A stretch of DNA of 64,000 nucleotides from Roseateles toxinivorans (GTDB taxonomy: Bacteria > Pseudomonadota > Gammaproteobacteria > Burkholderiales > Burkholderiaceae_C): the NCBI RefSeq assembly GCF_004362525.1, contig NZ_SNXS01000001.1, positions 606,520-670,519 on the forward strand. Direction: 5' to 3'. Below, in pieces: positions 1-9,131 of this stretch. Each line of letters begins with the position of its first letter. Position 1 is the stretch's first letter. The notes below the pieces were generated by a model. It saw only the letters and a list, made by a program, of their open reading frames with translations, was not told the DNA's origin and searched no databases. Both the position numbers and the translations under genes were made by a program.

Positions 1-1
1 C

Positions 2-163
2 TTGCTCGGACGTAAGGCTCCGACGACTGCTCGAAGGTATGGTGATGCCGAAGAGCGTCACAACAGGGCCGAAGTCTTTCGATCGTTCGAGAAGACGATC
101 GAGATCTGCCGCGACATGCGGCGAAATGGCGCGTTCGCTCTGGGAAAAGCACAAGACAGTTGA
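2..163 (+). CDS. Possible C-terminal tail of an unrecognised protein, cut by the window start
   Basis: An open frame runs from the first bases to a TGA at 161-163 and gives about 53 residues rich in charged amino acids (a stretch like FEKTIEICRDMRRNGAFALGKAQDS near the end). No start codon is inside the window, so it would be the end of a gene beginning upstream. I do not recognise it. An overlapping 66-residue frame from position 39 looks less protein-like. Either could be chance coding. Confidence 0.2.
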   Translation: MLGRKAPTTARRYGDAEERHNRAEVFRSFEKTIEICRDMRRNGAFALGKAQDS

Positions 164-240
164 CGTGCTGACCTTTTCAAAACAGGTCGCCGAAGCGACG
201 AGTGCCGCGATTGGTATTGCGACAACTGCTGCAATGTGAG

Positions 241-394
241 GAAATTTCATGCTGCCTAGACAAGATGGCGTCGTGACGCCGGGCGGCCCGACTCCTGCGA
301 TGCAGTAGGTTGCAGGCACGGGGCCTGCAGAGCTACACCAATGCACCCGGCGGACGGGCTGCCGGGGCGTCGCAAGTTGGCAAGGAGTCGGGCC
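241..394 (+). ncRNA. Candidate bridge RNA or structured leader of the IS110-family element
   Basis: This non-coding stretch directly precedes the IS110-family transposase start and is dense in inverted repeats. GGCCCGACTCCT at 285-296 is the exact reverse complement of 383-394, the 12 bases just before the ATG. Inside that arm are stems 311-317/323-329 (TGCAGGC/GCCTGCA) and 346-351/361-366 (CCCGGC/GCCGGG). Another sits outside at 267-280. IS110-group elements are known to encode a bridge RNA in the non-coding end upstream of the recombinase. The fold fits that, but its guide loops were not identified. The outer stem also hides the ribosome binding site. Confidence 0.4.
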
Positions 395-1120
395 ATGAGT
401 AAATCTAGCACCTTGTTCGTCGGTTTGGACGTCCACAAGGACAGTATCGACATCGCCGTGGCGGATGCGCCGCTGGATGGCGAGATCCGCCATATCGGCA
501 GCATCCGGGGCGACCTCGCCTCGTTGGACAAATCGCTGCGCAAACTCGTCAGCCGCGGCCAGCCGCGGCACATCGTCTACGAGGCCGGCCCCTGCGGGTT
601 CGTCATCTGGCGCCACCTCACGGCGCAGGGCTTGCACTGCGAGGTGGTGGCCCCATCGTCGATCTCTCGCCCGAGCGGCGACCGGGTCAAGACCGACCGG
701 CGCGACGCCCTGCTGCTGGCCAGGCTGGCCCGCTCGGGCGATCTCTCGGTGGTGCGCGTGCCCGTTGGCGTGGACGAAGCCGTGCGCGGCCTGGTGCGTG
801 CCCGCGAAGAGGCCGTGCGCGAGCAGCGCAACGGCCGCCACCGCCTGAAGGCCTTGCTGCTGCGCAACGGCATCCCCTACGCCGGCAAGACCTCATGGAC
901 GGCCGCGCACCTGCGCTGGCTGGCCACGGTCAAGCTGGAGTACTCGGCCCAGCAGATCGCCTTCCAGGAGTACCTGCACGCGATCACCGAGTCCGGTGCT
1001 CGCATCGAGCGGCTGGAGCAGGCCCTGCGCGACGCGCTACCTGACTGGGGGCTGATGCCGGTGGTGCAGGCGCTGCAGGCCCTGCGTGGCGTGCAGCTGA
1101 TCGCGGCCATCACGCTGGTG
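395..1120 (+). pseudogene. IS110-family transposase, 3' truncated
   Basis: The first 242 codons encode the N-terminal DEDD (RuvC-like) domain and coiled linker of an IS110-family recombinase. GLDVHKDSI with its first catalytic Asp is near residues 10-18, YEAGPCGF follows, then KTDRRDA and a basic linker region. The ATG at 395 follows AAGGAG at 382-387. After ITLV at 1120 the similarity stops: the frame reads to 1432 but only over the antisense of the AraC gene. The C-terminal Transposase_20 domain with the catalytic Ser is missing, so the element should be immobile. The break probably records a recombination that brought in the next gene. Confidence 0.85.
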
Positions 1121-1159
1121 CCGTTCGACAGGTGTGCGTCGCTCTCCCGGCGTCAGCGT

Positions 1160-2209
1160 TCACCCCGAGGTTTTCGTCACCGTATCGAGCAAGGGCAGGT
1201 GCGTGGCCATGGCTTGCCTCCATGCCGCAGATTGCACGTCGTCGGGGTAGCCGCGTCGGGCGCGTACCTCGTGCGGTGGCATTCCGTAGCGCTTCTTGAA
1301 CGCGCGGCTGAAGGAGGTCGGGTGCGTGAAGCCGAGGTCGCGGGCGAGTTGCTTGATCCGCAGGTGGGTGGTCTGGGGTTCCGTGATGGCCTGCAGTGCA
1401 CGGTTCAGACGGCGATCCAGGATGTAGGCTGAAACGCCGCCCAACGGCTCGAAGAGGCGGTACAGGCTGGCCCGGGACAGGCTGAAGGCCCGCGTCAGAT
1501 CGTCCGGACCTAGGTCGGTACATGCGAGTTGCTCTTCGATGAAACTCTTGATCTCGGCGAGCGAGGCCAGGCCCGCATGGGAGGGCGGGTTGATCCCCTC
1601 GCGTTTAGCGTGCTGGAGAGCTCCAGCCACCAACTGAATCGTCGCTTCGCCGATGAGCGACGATTCGGCGGACGTGATCTGCGGAGCCACCTCGATGCAT
1701 GTCTTCAGGTGATCGAGGAGCAACTGTCGCGTGGCGCCGCTGTGCAACACGAAGCCGTGAATATCGTTCATGGCCGGCACCAAGTCTGCCAGCCGATGCC
1801 GCGATATATGCAGCGAAATATTGTCGACGGCATCGCTCTGGATGCTGAATGGCCGCGCCAAGTCGAAGAATGCGATCGCCCCAGCTTCGACGGTGCGGAC
1901 CCGGCCGTTGACCTCGCAACTGAACGAGCCGCTGAGATAGGTCATCACGAGGACGTCGTCGATACCGGAGCGGGCGATCTTGCGCAGCGTCCTGTCAAAG
2001 CGCACCGACGCGGTCACCGCGCGTGACATCAGCACGTCCGGCAGGTGGGACAACGACGAGCGCGCGAAGAAGGGCTGGTCGCCTCGCGGGCGGACCGCTT
2101 CGAACATCGGTCGAACCAGGATCTGGAAGGCGGCAAAGCTGTCCGGCCCGTCCGCGGGCAGTTCGATCTCCTGGCGCTGGATGAACGTCTGTTGGGAGGG
2201 GCGCGTCAT
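1160..2209 (-). CDS. AraC-family transcriptional regulator
   Basis: This is a DNA-binding regulator with an N-terminal AraC-binding-like sensor domain (roughly residues 20-210) and two C-terminal helix-turn-helix motifs. The region DLTRAFSLSRASLYRLFEPLGGVSAYILDRRL and the later LARDLGFTHPTSFSRAFKKRYGMPP are typical of the AraC/XylS signature. About 349 residues result from the ATG at 2209; the frame stays open to a GTG at 2281, and neither start has a convincing ribosome binding site. It is convergent with the truncated IS110 gene, whose missing end lies where this gene stops. No target operon is adjacent, so the effector and regulon cannot be inferred. Confidence 0.85.
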   Translation of the reverse strand: MTRPSQQTFIQRQEIELPADGPDSFAAFQILVRPMFEAVRPRGDQPFFARSSLSHLPDVLMSRAVTASVRFDRTLRKIARSGIDDVLVMTYLSGSFSCEVNGRVRTVEAGAIAFFDLARPFSIQSDAVDNISLHISRHRLADLVPAMNDIHGFVLHSGATRQLLLDHLKTCIEVAPQITSAESSLIGEATIQLVAGALQHAKREGINPPSHAGLASLAEIKSFIEEQLACTDLGPDDLTRAFSLSRASLYRLFEPLGGVSAYILDRRLNRALQAITEPQTTHLRIKQLARDLGFTHPTSFSRAFKKRYGMPPHEVRARRGYPDDVQSAAWRQAMATHLPLLDTVTKTSG

Positions 2210-2361
2210 ACGCCGCGATTCTGCCAGCGCCCCGGATCCACCCAGATACCTCGCATACCGGCCGTCTCGAATGCCTGTCACCGGATCTCAGACGCCAGCG
2301 AATTAGCCATCCCTCCTGCATGCTGCCGAGCTGCTTCATGCCGGACGGTCAGAAAACATCG

Positions 2362-2637
2362 ATGGATCTCGACAAACGCAAGTCTCTCGCGCTGGAGATG
2401 CTCCAGATCGCCGCCGCGGAAGTTCCCGGCACATCGGCCTCGCGGAAGTTCCGCGGCCTGATCGAGGCCAACCAGCACGAGCGCGCCCTCCTCATCCTTG
2501 AGGAGGCCGGCGAGGACCACGCTGTCAGCCGCGGCTATTGGTCGCAGCTGAAGCAGGCAGCCGAGACGCTGGGTTTGCGCCAACTGCGCCTTGAGTTCGG
2601 GCGCAAGCATCGCCGCAGCGTCGATCCGGAGCTGTAA
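2362..2637 (+). CDS. Small hypothetical protein upstream of the 774-residue protein
   Basis: The frame gives 91 residues from the ATG at 2362; earlier in-frame ATGs at 2338 and 2320 are possible, and none has a good ribosome binding site. It is highly charged and predicted mostly helical. Its core (FRGLIEANQHERALLILEEA, then a Tyr-Trp and LKQAAETLGL) has the general look of small helical immunity or adaptor proteins, but I cannot assign a family. It ends 88 bases before the next gene on the same strand, which shares the helical, Ala/Leu/Lys-rich style. The two probably form one unit. Confidence 0.5.
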   Translation: MDLDKRKSLALEMLQIAAAEVPGTSASRKFRGLIEANQHERALLILEEAGEDHAVSRGYWSQLKQAAETLGLRQLRLEFGRKHRRSVDPEL

Positions 2638-2725
2638 GCAGCCAGCCCGCGCTGTGGTCCATCCGCCCGGATGCACCTCGCGGCCCGCGAACCAACACAA
2701 CGAACCACAAGGAGCAGGTGGAACC

Positions 2726-5050
2726 ATGAGCGACAGAAACATCACGGAGCTGGAGTGGAGGAAGTTCTCCAAAGGCCGGGGCTACAAGGACGGCGTCTTC
2801 GTCAAGGCGCTGGCGGCGCTGGAGGCGGGCAAGACGCCCGAGGCGAAGCTGGCGGCGCTTGAGGACATTGAGAAGCAGGCGGACCTGCTGCGCAAGGCGA
2901 ACAAGGCGGACAAGGCGCTGGGCAGCTATCTCGACGACGCGGAGAAGGCAGCGGGCAAGGAGCGCAAGCAGCTAGAGGCCGAGGCAAAGAGAACGGCGTC
3001 GCAGTCTTCCTCTGGCGAGGAAGAGGAGGACAGCCCGGCGCTGCTGACGAGCAAATTGGTTCCGCTGCTGCGCGAGTTGAAGAAGGGCGAGGCCACCATG
3101 CACGCCATGATCTGCACTGCCGGCAAGGGCACGGCGGTGCTCGTGATGCGGCGAGCCATCGCTCCTGCCCGTCGCGAGATGCTCGCCGAGGCTATCGACG
3201 CCAAGGGCGGGGCTAAGTACGTCGCCGGCGAATGCCGCTACGAGAACCAGGCCCTGACCTTCATCGTGCAGGGCGCGGCTGCTGGTATGGCCAAGCGCCT
3301 GCGCCAGGCCCTCTACGACCAGACCGATCTGCGCCTGAAGGTCGTCGTGCGTGGGGAGGACGGCGAGGACAATGACGGCGACGATGACGATGATGGCGAC
3401 GCCCCGCACTTCGAAAGCAGCGAAAGTGAAGAGCAAGAGTCGTCCGAGAAGGCGCAGTACCTGGCGCAACTGCGCGAGCTGGCGCCCAAGATCGATGGCG
3501 CGCTGCGCGGCCAGACCGGCGACGTCGGCAAGCTCAAGGCCGTGTTCGGATTCGCGCAGGGCAAGGCCAAGGACGGTCTCTACGCCGCGGCGCTGCAGGG
3601 GCTGGACGCGGTGGCTAAGCTGCTCGCGGGTGAAGGCACTGCGCCGCTAGTCCCGCCCTTGACGCCGACGACGACAGTCAAGCCGGAAACCAGCAGCCCG
3701 CCCAGCCGCGAGAGCAGGGAATTCACCGAACGGGTCAATGAGATGCTCCCCCGCATCAAGGACGGCCTGGCTCTGGGCCTGGCGGGCGCCAACGGTGCCA
3801 AACTCAAGCTCAGCGAGGCGGCCGCGTTCACGCGCAAGCAGGAATGGCAGGCGGCCCACGACCTGCTCGACCAACTCGACAAGGACCTGGCCCTCGACCG
3901 CATGGTGATGCCGCCGACCTTGAGCCCCGAGGAGGTCAAGCGCAAGGAATTCGCCAGGAAACAAGAGCTGACGGAGCGATGGCGCCAGACCGTCCCGGAA
4001 GAGCGACATCTGGTCAGCATGGAGGGCCAGATGGTCGGCAGGGCCGACACGCCCTTGGCCAAACTGCTGGAAAGGACGTTCGCGCAACTGCGCAAGGCGA
4101 ACCAGGACCGTGACTTCGAGGCTGCGCTGCGCATCTTCGGCAGCATCCAGGCTCTCGGCGGCAGCGTCGAAGCCGTGCGAGCGGAAGCCCGGCGGATGAT
4201 GGACATGGAAAGCCCGTCCTACAAGGAGGGCGCAGAGGAGTTCCTCCGCGATCAGGGACCGGAGTGGATCGAACAACTGCGCCGCCAGGCTGCCGAGGAT
4301 GGCTACGGCCTGACCTCCGACGGCATGGTCCGCTATGCTTTGCCCGTCAGCGGCGACGAGTGGAAGCGCGGTGCGCTGGCGCCGCTGAACACCATCGGCA
4401 GGCTGGTGAACGAGGCTGAAGTGCTGAGCAGAGAGAACGGCGAGGACCCGTTTGCAGTGCTCCCGCTGATCCACGAGATCCTGAGCGAGCAGTACTCGCT
4501 AATCCAACTGGTCGAACGGGTGCGGCAGTACGCTCTCGACGGCAGCTTCACCGATCGCGGCCATGAAGAGGCGGCGATCACGATCTACGAGTTGCGCAAT
4601 GAATTCTCGGAAGCGATCCAACCTTTCCTGCTCATGCAGGCGGGGGATGTCGATGTCGAACAACTGCTCCGCAGCATCGACGAACTCGCGGCGACGCTGA
4701 TGGACTACGCCCCGTCCGAAGACGGCGACGGGACGACGCCGCTGGAACAGTTGCAGCAGGCGATCAAGGACATCGGATCCCGCAAGTTCGGCGCGGCAGG
4801 CACTCTGCTGAAGTCCTTGCGCCTGGAGATCGAGCGCAGTCGGCCCGAGGGCGAGCCGGGCGAGAACCTGAACGATCAGATCGCCAGCGGGGGAGATATC
4901 CGCGTACGCAATCTGGTGGCGGAGAAGCTGTTCCGGGCTGCGGGTGACCTCGACATCCTCGCTGCGCGGGAAGGCCTGCCCTTCGACGGGGTGCTGAGCG
5001 CGTTCCAGAAGCTGGACCAGGCAGCAAAGGACTTCGAGAAGATCCTATGA
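2726..5050 (+). CDS. Large repeat-containing hypothetical protein (774 residues)
   Basis: The ATG at 2726 follows AAGGAGCAGG, so this start is preferred over the open frame from 2591. No signal peptide or membrane segment is visible. Layout: a helical start (1-90); a compact domain at about 107-208 with LVMRRAIAPARREML and the segment GGAKYVAGECRYENQALTFIV; a very acidic linker (211-240, runs of Asp, Glu, Ser); two related helical units at about 243-300 and 333-390 (a Leu/Pro/Lys/Ile start, then KLK, then a Leu-Asp-rich end); a Pro/Thr-rich linker between them; then a long helical region to the end with DGDGTTPLE near 667-674. I do not recognise the family. Its cytoplasmic, modular, charged design suggests a scaffold or effector rather than an enzyme, which is inference. 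Confidence 0.75.
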   Translation: MSDRNITELEWRKFSKGRGYKDGVFVKALAALEAGKTPEAKLAALEDIEKQADLLRKANKADKALGSYLDDAEKAAGKERKQLEAEAKRTASQSSSGEEEEDSPALLTSKLVPLLRELKKGEATMHAMICTAGKGTAVLVMRRAIAPARREMLAEAIDAKGGAKYVAGECRYENQALTFIVQGAAAGMAKRLRQALYDQTDLRLKVVVRGEDGEDNDGDDDDDGDAPHFESSESEEQESSEKAQYLAQLRELAPKIDGALRGQTGDVGKLKAVFGFAQGKAKDGLYAAALQGLDAVAKLLAGEGTAPLVPPLTPTTTVKPETSSPPSRESREFTERVNEMLPRIKDGLALGLAGANGAKLKLSEAAAFTRKQEWQAAHDLLDQLDKDLALDRMVMPPTLSPEEVKRKEFARKQELTERWRQTVPEERHLVSMEGQMVGRADTPLAKLLERTFAQLRKANQDRDFEAALRIFGSIQALGGSVEAVRAEARRMMDMESPSYKEGAEEFLRDQGPEWIEQLRRQAAEDGYGLTSDGMVRYALPVSGDEWKRGALAPLNTIGRLVNEAEVLSRENGEDPFAVLPLIHEILSEQYSLIQLVERVRQYALDGSFTDRGHEEAAITIYELRNEFSEAIQPFLLMQAGDVDVEQLLRSIDELAATLMDYAPSEDGDGTTPLEQLQQAIKDIGSRKFGAAGTLLKSLRLEIERSRPEGEPGENLNDQIASGGDIRVRNLVAEKLFRAAGDLDILAAREGLPFDGVLSAFQKLDQAAKDFEKIL

Positions 5051-5124
5051 CCGCCAGTCGGGGGCGAAGCGCGTCACGGTGTCGTTCCGAAACCGGCAGG
5101 AGAGCATTAATTGCTCGTCCGGGC

Positions 5125-5490
5125 CTAGATGAGCATCCACTCGGCTTCACCCGCTTCACGGGCACGCGCGAAGGCGATCATTGCCGTTTCGCAGAGTTGG
5201 TCGATCAGTTCGCTGTGCTCCGGTTCGGCATCCGCCGCCCAAGCGACCGCATACGCTGGCCGATACAGCGCTGATGGGGCTTTGCATCTACGGCGATTTG
5301 CCTGTTTCTCGAGCCCTTGGTCGCGACTGCCACGCACGGCCGGGCTTCTACGGAATCCCTGAAAACAGACGCTCGTGGATGACAGCTTGTGGCCGGGACT
5401 TCCAGTCCGCGGCCGTTCCAGATAGCTGACCTTGGCGGTCCGCGCCCCGATGCTGCGAAAGGCAGCTACCAGGCGCTCGGCCGAGCGCAC
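5125..5490 (-). pseudogene. Possible decayed gene in the 5051-5667 gap
   Basis: The gap of about 615 bases between the 774-residue gene and the PEP-CTERM gene has no convincing intact gene. On the minus strand this frame has two stretches that look protein-like, one near the start (RSAERLVAAFRSIGARTAKV) and one at the end (HSELIDQLCETAMIAFARAR), separated by low-quality sequence. A remnant with lost frame is the simplest reading. It matches nothing I can name. A plus-strand frame starting at 5047 overlaps the previous stop codon but looks like a shadow. Confidence 0.25.
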
Positions 5491-5667
5491 GGACCCGGAC
5501 AGGAGCCGACATAGCCTCCGCCGTCTCGGGAGACAGCAAGGTGCCCATTGCGGGTATTTGTCTTGGCTCGATCAGTTCATACAGTCGGCCACCAGCCGAC
5601 GTTGGTGAGTGGCAGCGTTGTAGTAGTTCGCCGCTCAGCTTCGGCCGAGGGCCACGGGCCGAAAAAG

Positions 5668-6309
5668 CTAGATGCCCTGTCGGCGAATTCGACGGCGCCA
5701 GAGAAGGGCAGTGACGCCGGCGGCGAGGAGCGCCGCGCTGGACGGTTCAGGGACGGCCATCACTTCCAAGGACAGATCGTCGAAGTAGCCATCGTTGTTC
5801 GTGCCGCCAAATCGCGTGGCGATCAGGTCAAGTTGCACCGCACGCATACTCGTCGGCGCAGCCATATCGGCGGAGACCAGTTGCCACTGTGTCGTATCAC
5901 TGTATGGCCCAATTGTGTGGCTACCCAGCACTGTGCCGACGGCGTCCAAGAATGAAATAGTTATGGACGACGTGTCAACGGGCGTCTGGGGCCAGCTACG
6001 CACACGACCACTGAACGCGACAGTCGCGAGACCTCCGTCGATGCTGGTAGCAAAGGAGGAGACATCGATGAACTGCCGCAGTGTGGCCGTAGAACCCGCA
6101 CCGGCAAAGAAGTAGTGCGCCCCTTCAAACGCCACCGGGTCCAGGCTGCGCTGGGTCCAACCCGTTCCTATGACTTCTACCCATCCTGGGATCTCGCCAG
6201 CGACCATCGCCTCCTCGTTTCCGGGGTTCACGATCAAATTGGCCGCCTGGACAGGTAGGACCCCTGCGGCAGCAGCAAAAGTCAAAAGGGCGGTGGCACG
6301 AAGCAACAT
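5668..6309 (-). CDS. PEP-CTERM sorting domain protein, exported
   Basis: This 213-residue exported protein begins with a signal peptide (hydrophobic residues about 5-22, ending in VQAAN) and ends in a textbook exosortase sorting tail: VPEPSSAALLAAG, a hydrophobic segment and then WRRRIRRQ. The middle is a beta-rich domain beginning LIVNPGNEEAM, with a Gly/Asn/Asp-rich end (GGTNNDGYFDDLSLEV), as in many PEP-CTERM proteins tied to exopolysaccharide-producing bacteria. The ATG at 6309 follows GGGAG about 7 bases upstream. Its ligand is unknown. No exosortase gene is in this window, so EpsH/XrtA must be elsewhere if the tail is processed. Confidence 0.85.
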   Translation of the reverse strand: MLLRATALLTFAAAAGVLPVQAANLIVNPGNEEAMVAGEIPGWVEVIGTGWTQRSLDPVAFEGAHYFFAGAGSTATLRQFIDVSSFATSIDGGLATVAFSGRVRSWPQTPVDTSSITISFLDAVGTVLGSHTIGPYSDTTQWQLVSADMAAPTSMRAVQLDLIATRFGGTNNDGYFDDLSLEVMAVPEPSSAALLAAGVTALLWRRRIRRQGI

Positions 6310-6440
6310 AGGGTTCTCCCATTGGTTTCAAAGAATCGTACGCCACCCGCTCGATAGCTACCTTGTTCAAACTAGGGAATAGCTGCGGACCTTCTACATA
6401 TGATTAATGATGCCGACCGCACTCGACGCTTGAGTTCTAG

Positions 6441-7139
6441 AGATTCGGACGCCGCACGCAGCCCCCAGAGGTGGAGGCCAAGACACAGCGGCAGAAGGGC
6501 AAGATCGAGTGGCTGCGCCAAGAGATGCGCCAACTCCACGAGATCAAACAGCAACTCGGCACACAGCCCGATGGGCAACTGTCATTGACGGACCCGGACG
6601 CACGCTCGATGAGCTCGAGAGGCAAGGCCACCGGGGTGGTGGGCTACAACGTGCAGGCGGCAGTGAATGCCAAGCACCACCTGATCGTGACGCACGAAGT
6701 CACGAACATCGGCAACGAGCGTGCGCAACTGAGTCCGGTCGCGCAGGCGGTCAAGAAGGCCATGGGCCAGGTCACGCTGGAGGCCGTTGCTGATCGGGGT
6801 TGCTACAGCGGGCAGCAGATCAAAGACTGCGACGATGCGGGCATCACGGTCATGTTGCCCAAGCCCATGACCTCAGGCGCCAGCGCTGAAGGCCGCTTCG
6901 ACAAGGCGGACTTCGTCTACATCACCAGCGATAACGAGTACCGCTGCCCGGCGGGGCAGCGTGCGATCTACCGATTCAGTCGCCTGGAGGGTGGTCTGCT
7001 GATGCACCGCTACTGGAGCAGTGCCTGCGGGCAATGCCCGATGAAAGCCCAATGCACGCCCAGCCAACATCGGCGCATCTCACGCTGGGAGCATGAGTCG
7101 GTGCTGGAAGCCGTACAGCAGATGCGCCAAGCCAGGTGA
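6441..7139 (+). pseudogene. IS1182-family transposase fragment
   Basis: About 233 codons of the middle of a DDE transposase can be read. They include LSLTDPDARSM, GYNVQAAVNAKHHLIV, the EAVADRGCYSG block that usually reads DRGYYSG, and the Cys-rich block with YRCPAG and CGQCPMKAQC. A stop codon at 6438 lies just before the readable part and the frame ends in a TGA at 7137, so both the N-terminal DDE portion and the C-terminal Glu region are lost. It differs clearly from the intact IS1182 copy 400 bases downstream, so it is a separate, older insertion. Confidence 0.8.
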
Positions 7140-7408
7140 CGCAGTTCTGATTCGCAAAGGTAAATCGCCGTCCATACGGCCCGAAACGGACCTCTGGGCA
7201 CCGCGCGCGCCAACCTTGCGCACCCAATTCCGGTCAGATTGAGTTCTCACACGGCCTCGGCACGAAGCTGCCGTCAGCCAGGCTTCGACCAACGGCTGCT
7301 TGTGGCCGGATCGGGCTGTAGGCCGCGGCGCCATGAAGCTGGCGCTCGTTGGGTGATCTGGATCAGATCCTAATCTGATTCCGTGGGTCGCGGCGAATAC
7401 ACACTATC

Positions 7409-9025
7409 GGCCGATTCTGTTGAAGAAGTTGGTGATCGGCACGGGTTCAGTCCTGCCAGGCCGGGTGCGGCGGCTCGCAGTTCACCTTTATTCGTCAGAA
7501 CCAAGCCTTTCGACCCGGTTTTGAGGTTGATCGGTGGGGTTTAGCCTCAAGCGGGCGCACTAATGCCTTGGAACGGCGGGCCTTGCGGCACCATGACCGC
7601 CAGACGACGCAGGTTCTGCACCACCGCCGCCATCGTGAACTCGTCGCTCGCTCCGCTGGGCCCTCGCAGGCGCAGTCGATTCAGTCGCAGGATTCGCTTC
7701 AGATGGGCGAACAGCATTTCCACTTTCTTGCGCTCGCAGCGCGAGCGCTCGTACTGCTCGGTGGTGGCGATCTTGCGCGCCACGTCGCGCGCAGCTTCGT
7801 GAACACTGCGCGCGATCTTGCGCACCGGGGTGTTGGGGCAGCAGCGCTGCTTCATGGGACAGCTCGAGCAATCTTGCTTCCTGGCGCTGTAGATGATGGT
7901 GTCGGCCTTGGTGACGTGGCTGCGCTCGATCTTGAAGGCCCGCCACTGGCTGCGCAGCGGACGGCCTTGCGGGCAGGTGTATTCGTTGGCTTGCTCGTCC
8001 CAGGTGAACTCGCTGCTGGAGAACGTTTCGTCGTCGCGCTGCGTTCGATCCCACACGGACACGTGCGGCTCGATGCCTCGCTCGTCGACCATCCAGCTCA
8101 GCATGGCCGCCGTGCCATAGGCCGTGTCACCGATCAGCCGCTGGGGCTTGAGTTCAAACTGCGCCTGCACCCGCTCGACCATCACTTTGGTGGATTCAGT
8201 TTCGGCGGTGCGGTGTGCCGGCGTGGCTTGGACGTCCAGGATCACGCCGTGAGCGACATCGATGAGGTAGTTAGTCGAGTAAGCGTAGAACGCGGGACCA
8301 CCCACGGCCGCGGTCCAGCTGGCTTGGGGATCGGTCAGCGAGATCTTCTTGGGTAGCACCTTGCCCAAGGCTTCGGCGTCCAAGCCCTGGAGGTACTCGC
8401 GCACGGCACGGGTGCTCAGCGCCGGGTCCTTCCAGTCGACGGGCTCCGTGCCGGGGACGCCCCGCTGACTGCTGGCATCAGCCGCCACGATGCTGGCGTC
8501 TACGGCAAAGCCTTCGGCCTTGACCAGGCCGGCCGCCATGCAGCGCCGAACAACCTCGTCGAACAGCCAGCGAAAGACGCCGCTGTCGCGGAAACGGCCA
8601 TGGCGGTTCTTGGAGAAGGTGGAGTGGTCGGGTACAGGATCTTCAAGACCCAGACGGCAGAACCAGCGGTAGGCCAGGTTGAGGTGGAGTTCCTCGCACA
8701 GGCGACGTTCAGACCGAATGCCGTAGCAGTAGCCCACTATGAGCATGCGCAGCATCAGCTCGGGGTCGATGGAGGGGCGACCGATCGGGCTGTAGTGCTC
8801 AGCGAGGTGCTCGCGCAGACCACCGAAGTCCAAGCAGCGGTCGATGCCGCGCAGCAGGTGGCTCTGGGGGACGTGGTCTTCGAGATTGAACGAGTAGAAG
8901 AGTCGATCCTGCCCGTTTGCTTGTCGTCCCATCATCTCGGCGCCCTCCAAGATCTGAACTGCTAACGCACCAATTGTACGGCTAACAGGTCAGATTTGGC
9001 GGAGGGATTTTCAACAGCATCGGCC
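7409..9025. mobile_element. IS1182-family insertion sequence, apparently complete (about 1.6 kb)
   Basis: The transposase gene is flanked by an imperfect terminal inverted repeat. GGCCGATTCTGTTGAAGAA at 7409-7427, read as its complement, matches 9007-9025 (ATTTTCAACAGCATCGGCC) at 16 of 19 positions. The 1617-base size fits the IS1182 family. I see no clear target duplication at the two ends. Non-coding flanks are about 120 bases after and 70 bases before the gene. The element lies just downstream of the transketolase operon, outside its coding region. Confidence 0.65.
7547..8935 (-). CDS. IS1182-family transposase
   Basis: This is a complete 462-residue DDE transposase. The N-terminal DUF772-type region includes SIDPELMLRMLIVGYCYG and YRWFCRLGLEDPVPDHSTFSKNR, the latter carrying a catalytic Asp. 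The catalytic core follows with VDASIVAADAS and LIGDTAYGT. A Cys-rich block (CSSCPMKQRCC) and the C-terminal region with RKKVEMLFAHLKRILRLNRLRLRG close the protein. The ATG at 8935 follows GGAGGG 7 bases upstream, better than the TTG at 8950. No frameshift or internal stop is visible, so it may be active. Confidence 0.9.
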   Translation of the reverse strand: MMGRQANGQDRLFYSFNLEDHVPQSHLLRGIDRCLDFGGLREHLAEHYSPIGRPSIDPELMLRMLIVGYCYGIRSERRLCEELHLNLAYRWFCRLGLEDPVPDHSTFSKNRHGRFRDSGVFRWLFDEVVRRCMAAGLVKAEGFAVDASIVAADASSQRGVPGTEPVDWKDPALSTRAVREYLQGLDAEALGKVLPKKISLTDPQASWTAAVGGPAFYAYSTNYLIDVAHGVILDVQATPAHRTAETESTKVMVERVQAQFELKPQRLIGDTAYGTAAMLSWMVDERGIEPHVSVWDRTQRDDETFSSSEFTWDEQANEYTCPQGRPLRSQWRAFKIERSHVTKADTIIYSARKQDCSSCPMKQRCCPNTPVRKIARSVHEAARDVARKIATTEQYERSRCERKKVEMLFAHLKRILRLNRLRLRGPSGASDEFTMAAVVQNLRRLAVMVPQGPPFQGISAPA

Positions 9026-9131
9026 AGAAGGTGACGTTCGAGCAGCCGGAACAAAGCCGACGCTCGGCCAAGTCACCGGGCGCCGACCTTTGGAATCACC
9101 TCATGCGCATGCGCAACAACGGGGCCGGCGG

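Noticed and set aside
5047-5274. Plus-strand frame starting at the ATGA of the 774-residue gene
   Set aside because: The overlap suggests coupling, but the protein is Arg-rich without pattern and mirrors the minus-strand frame.
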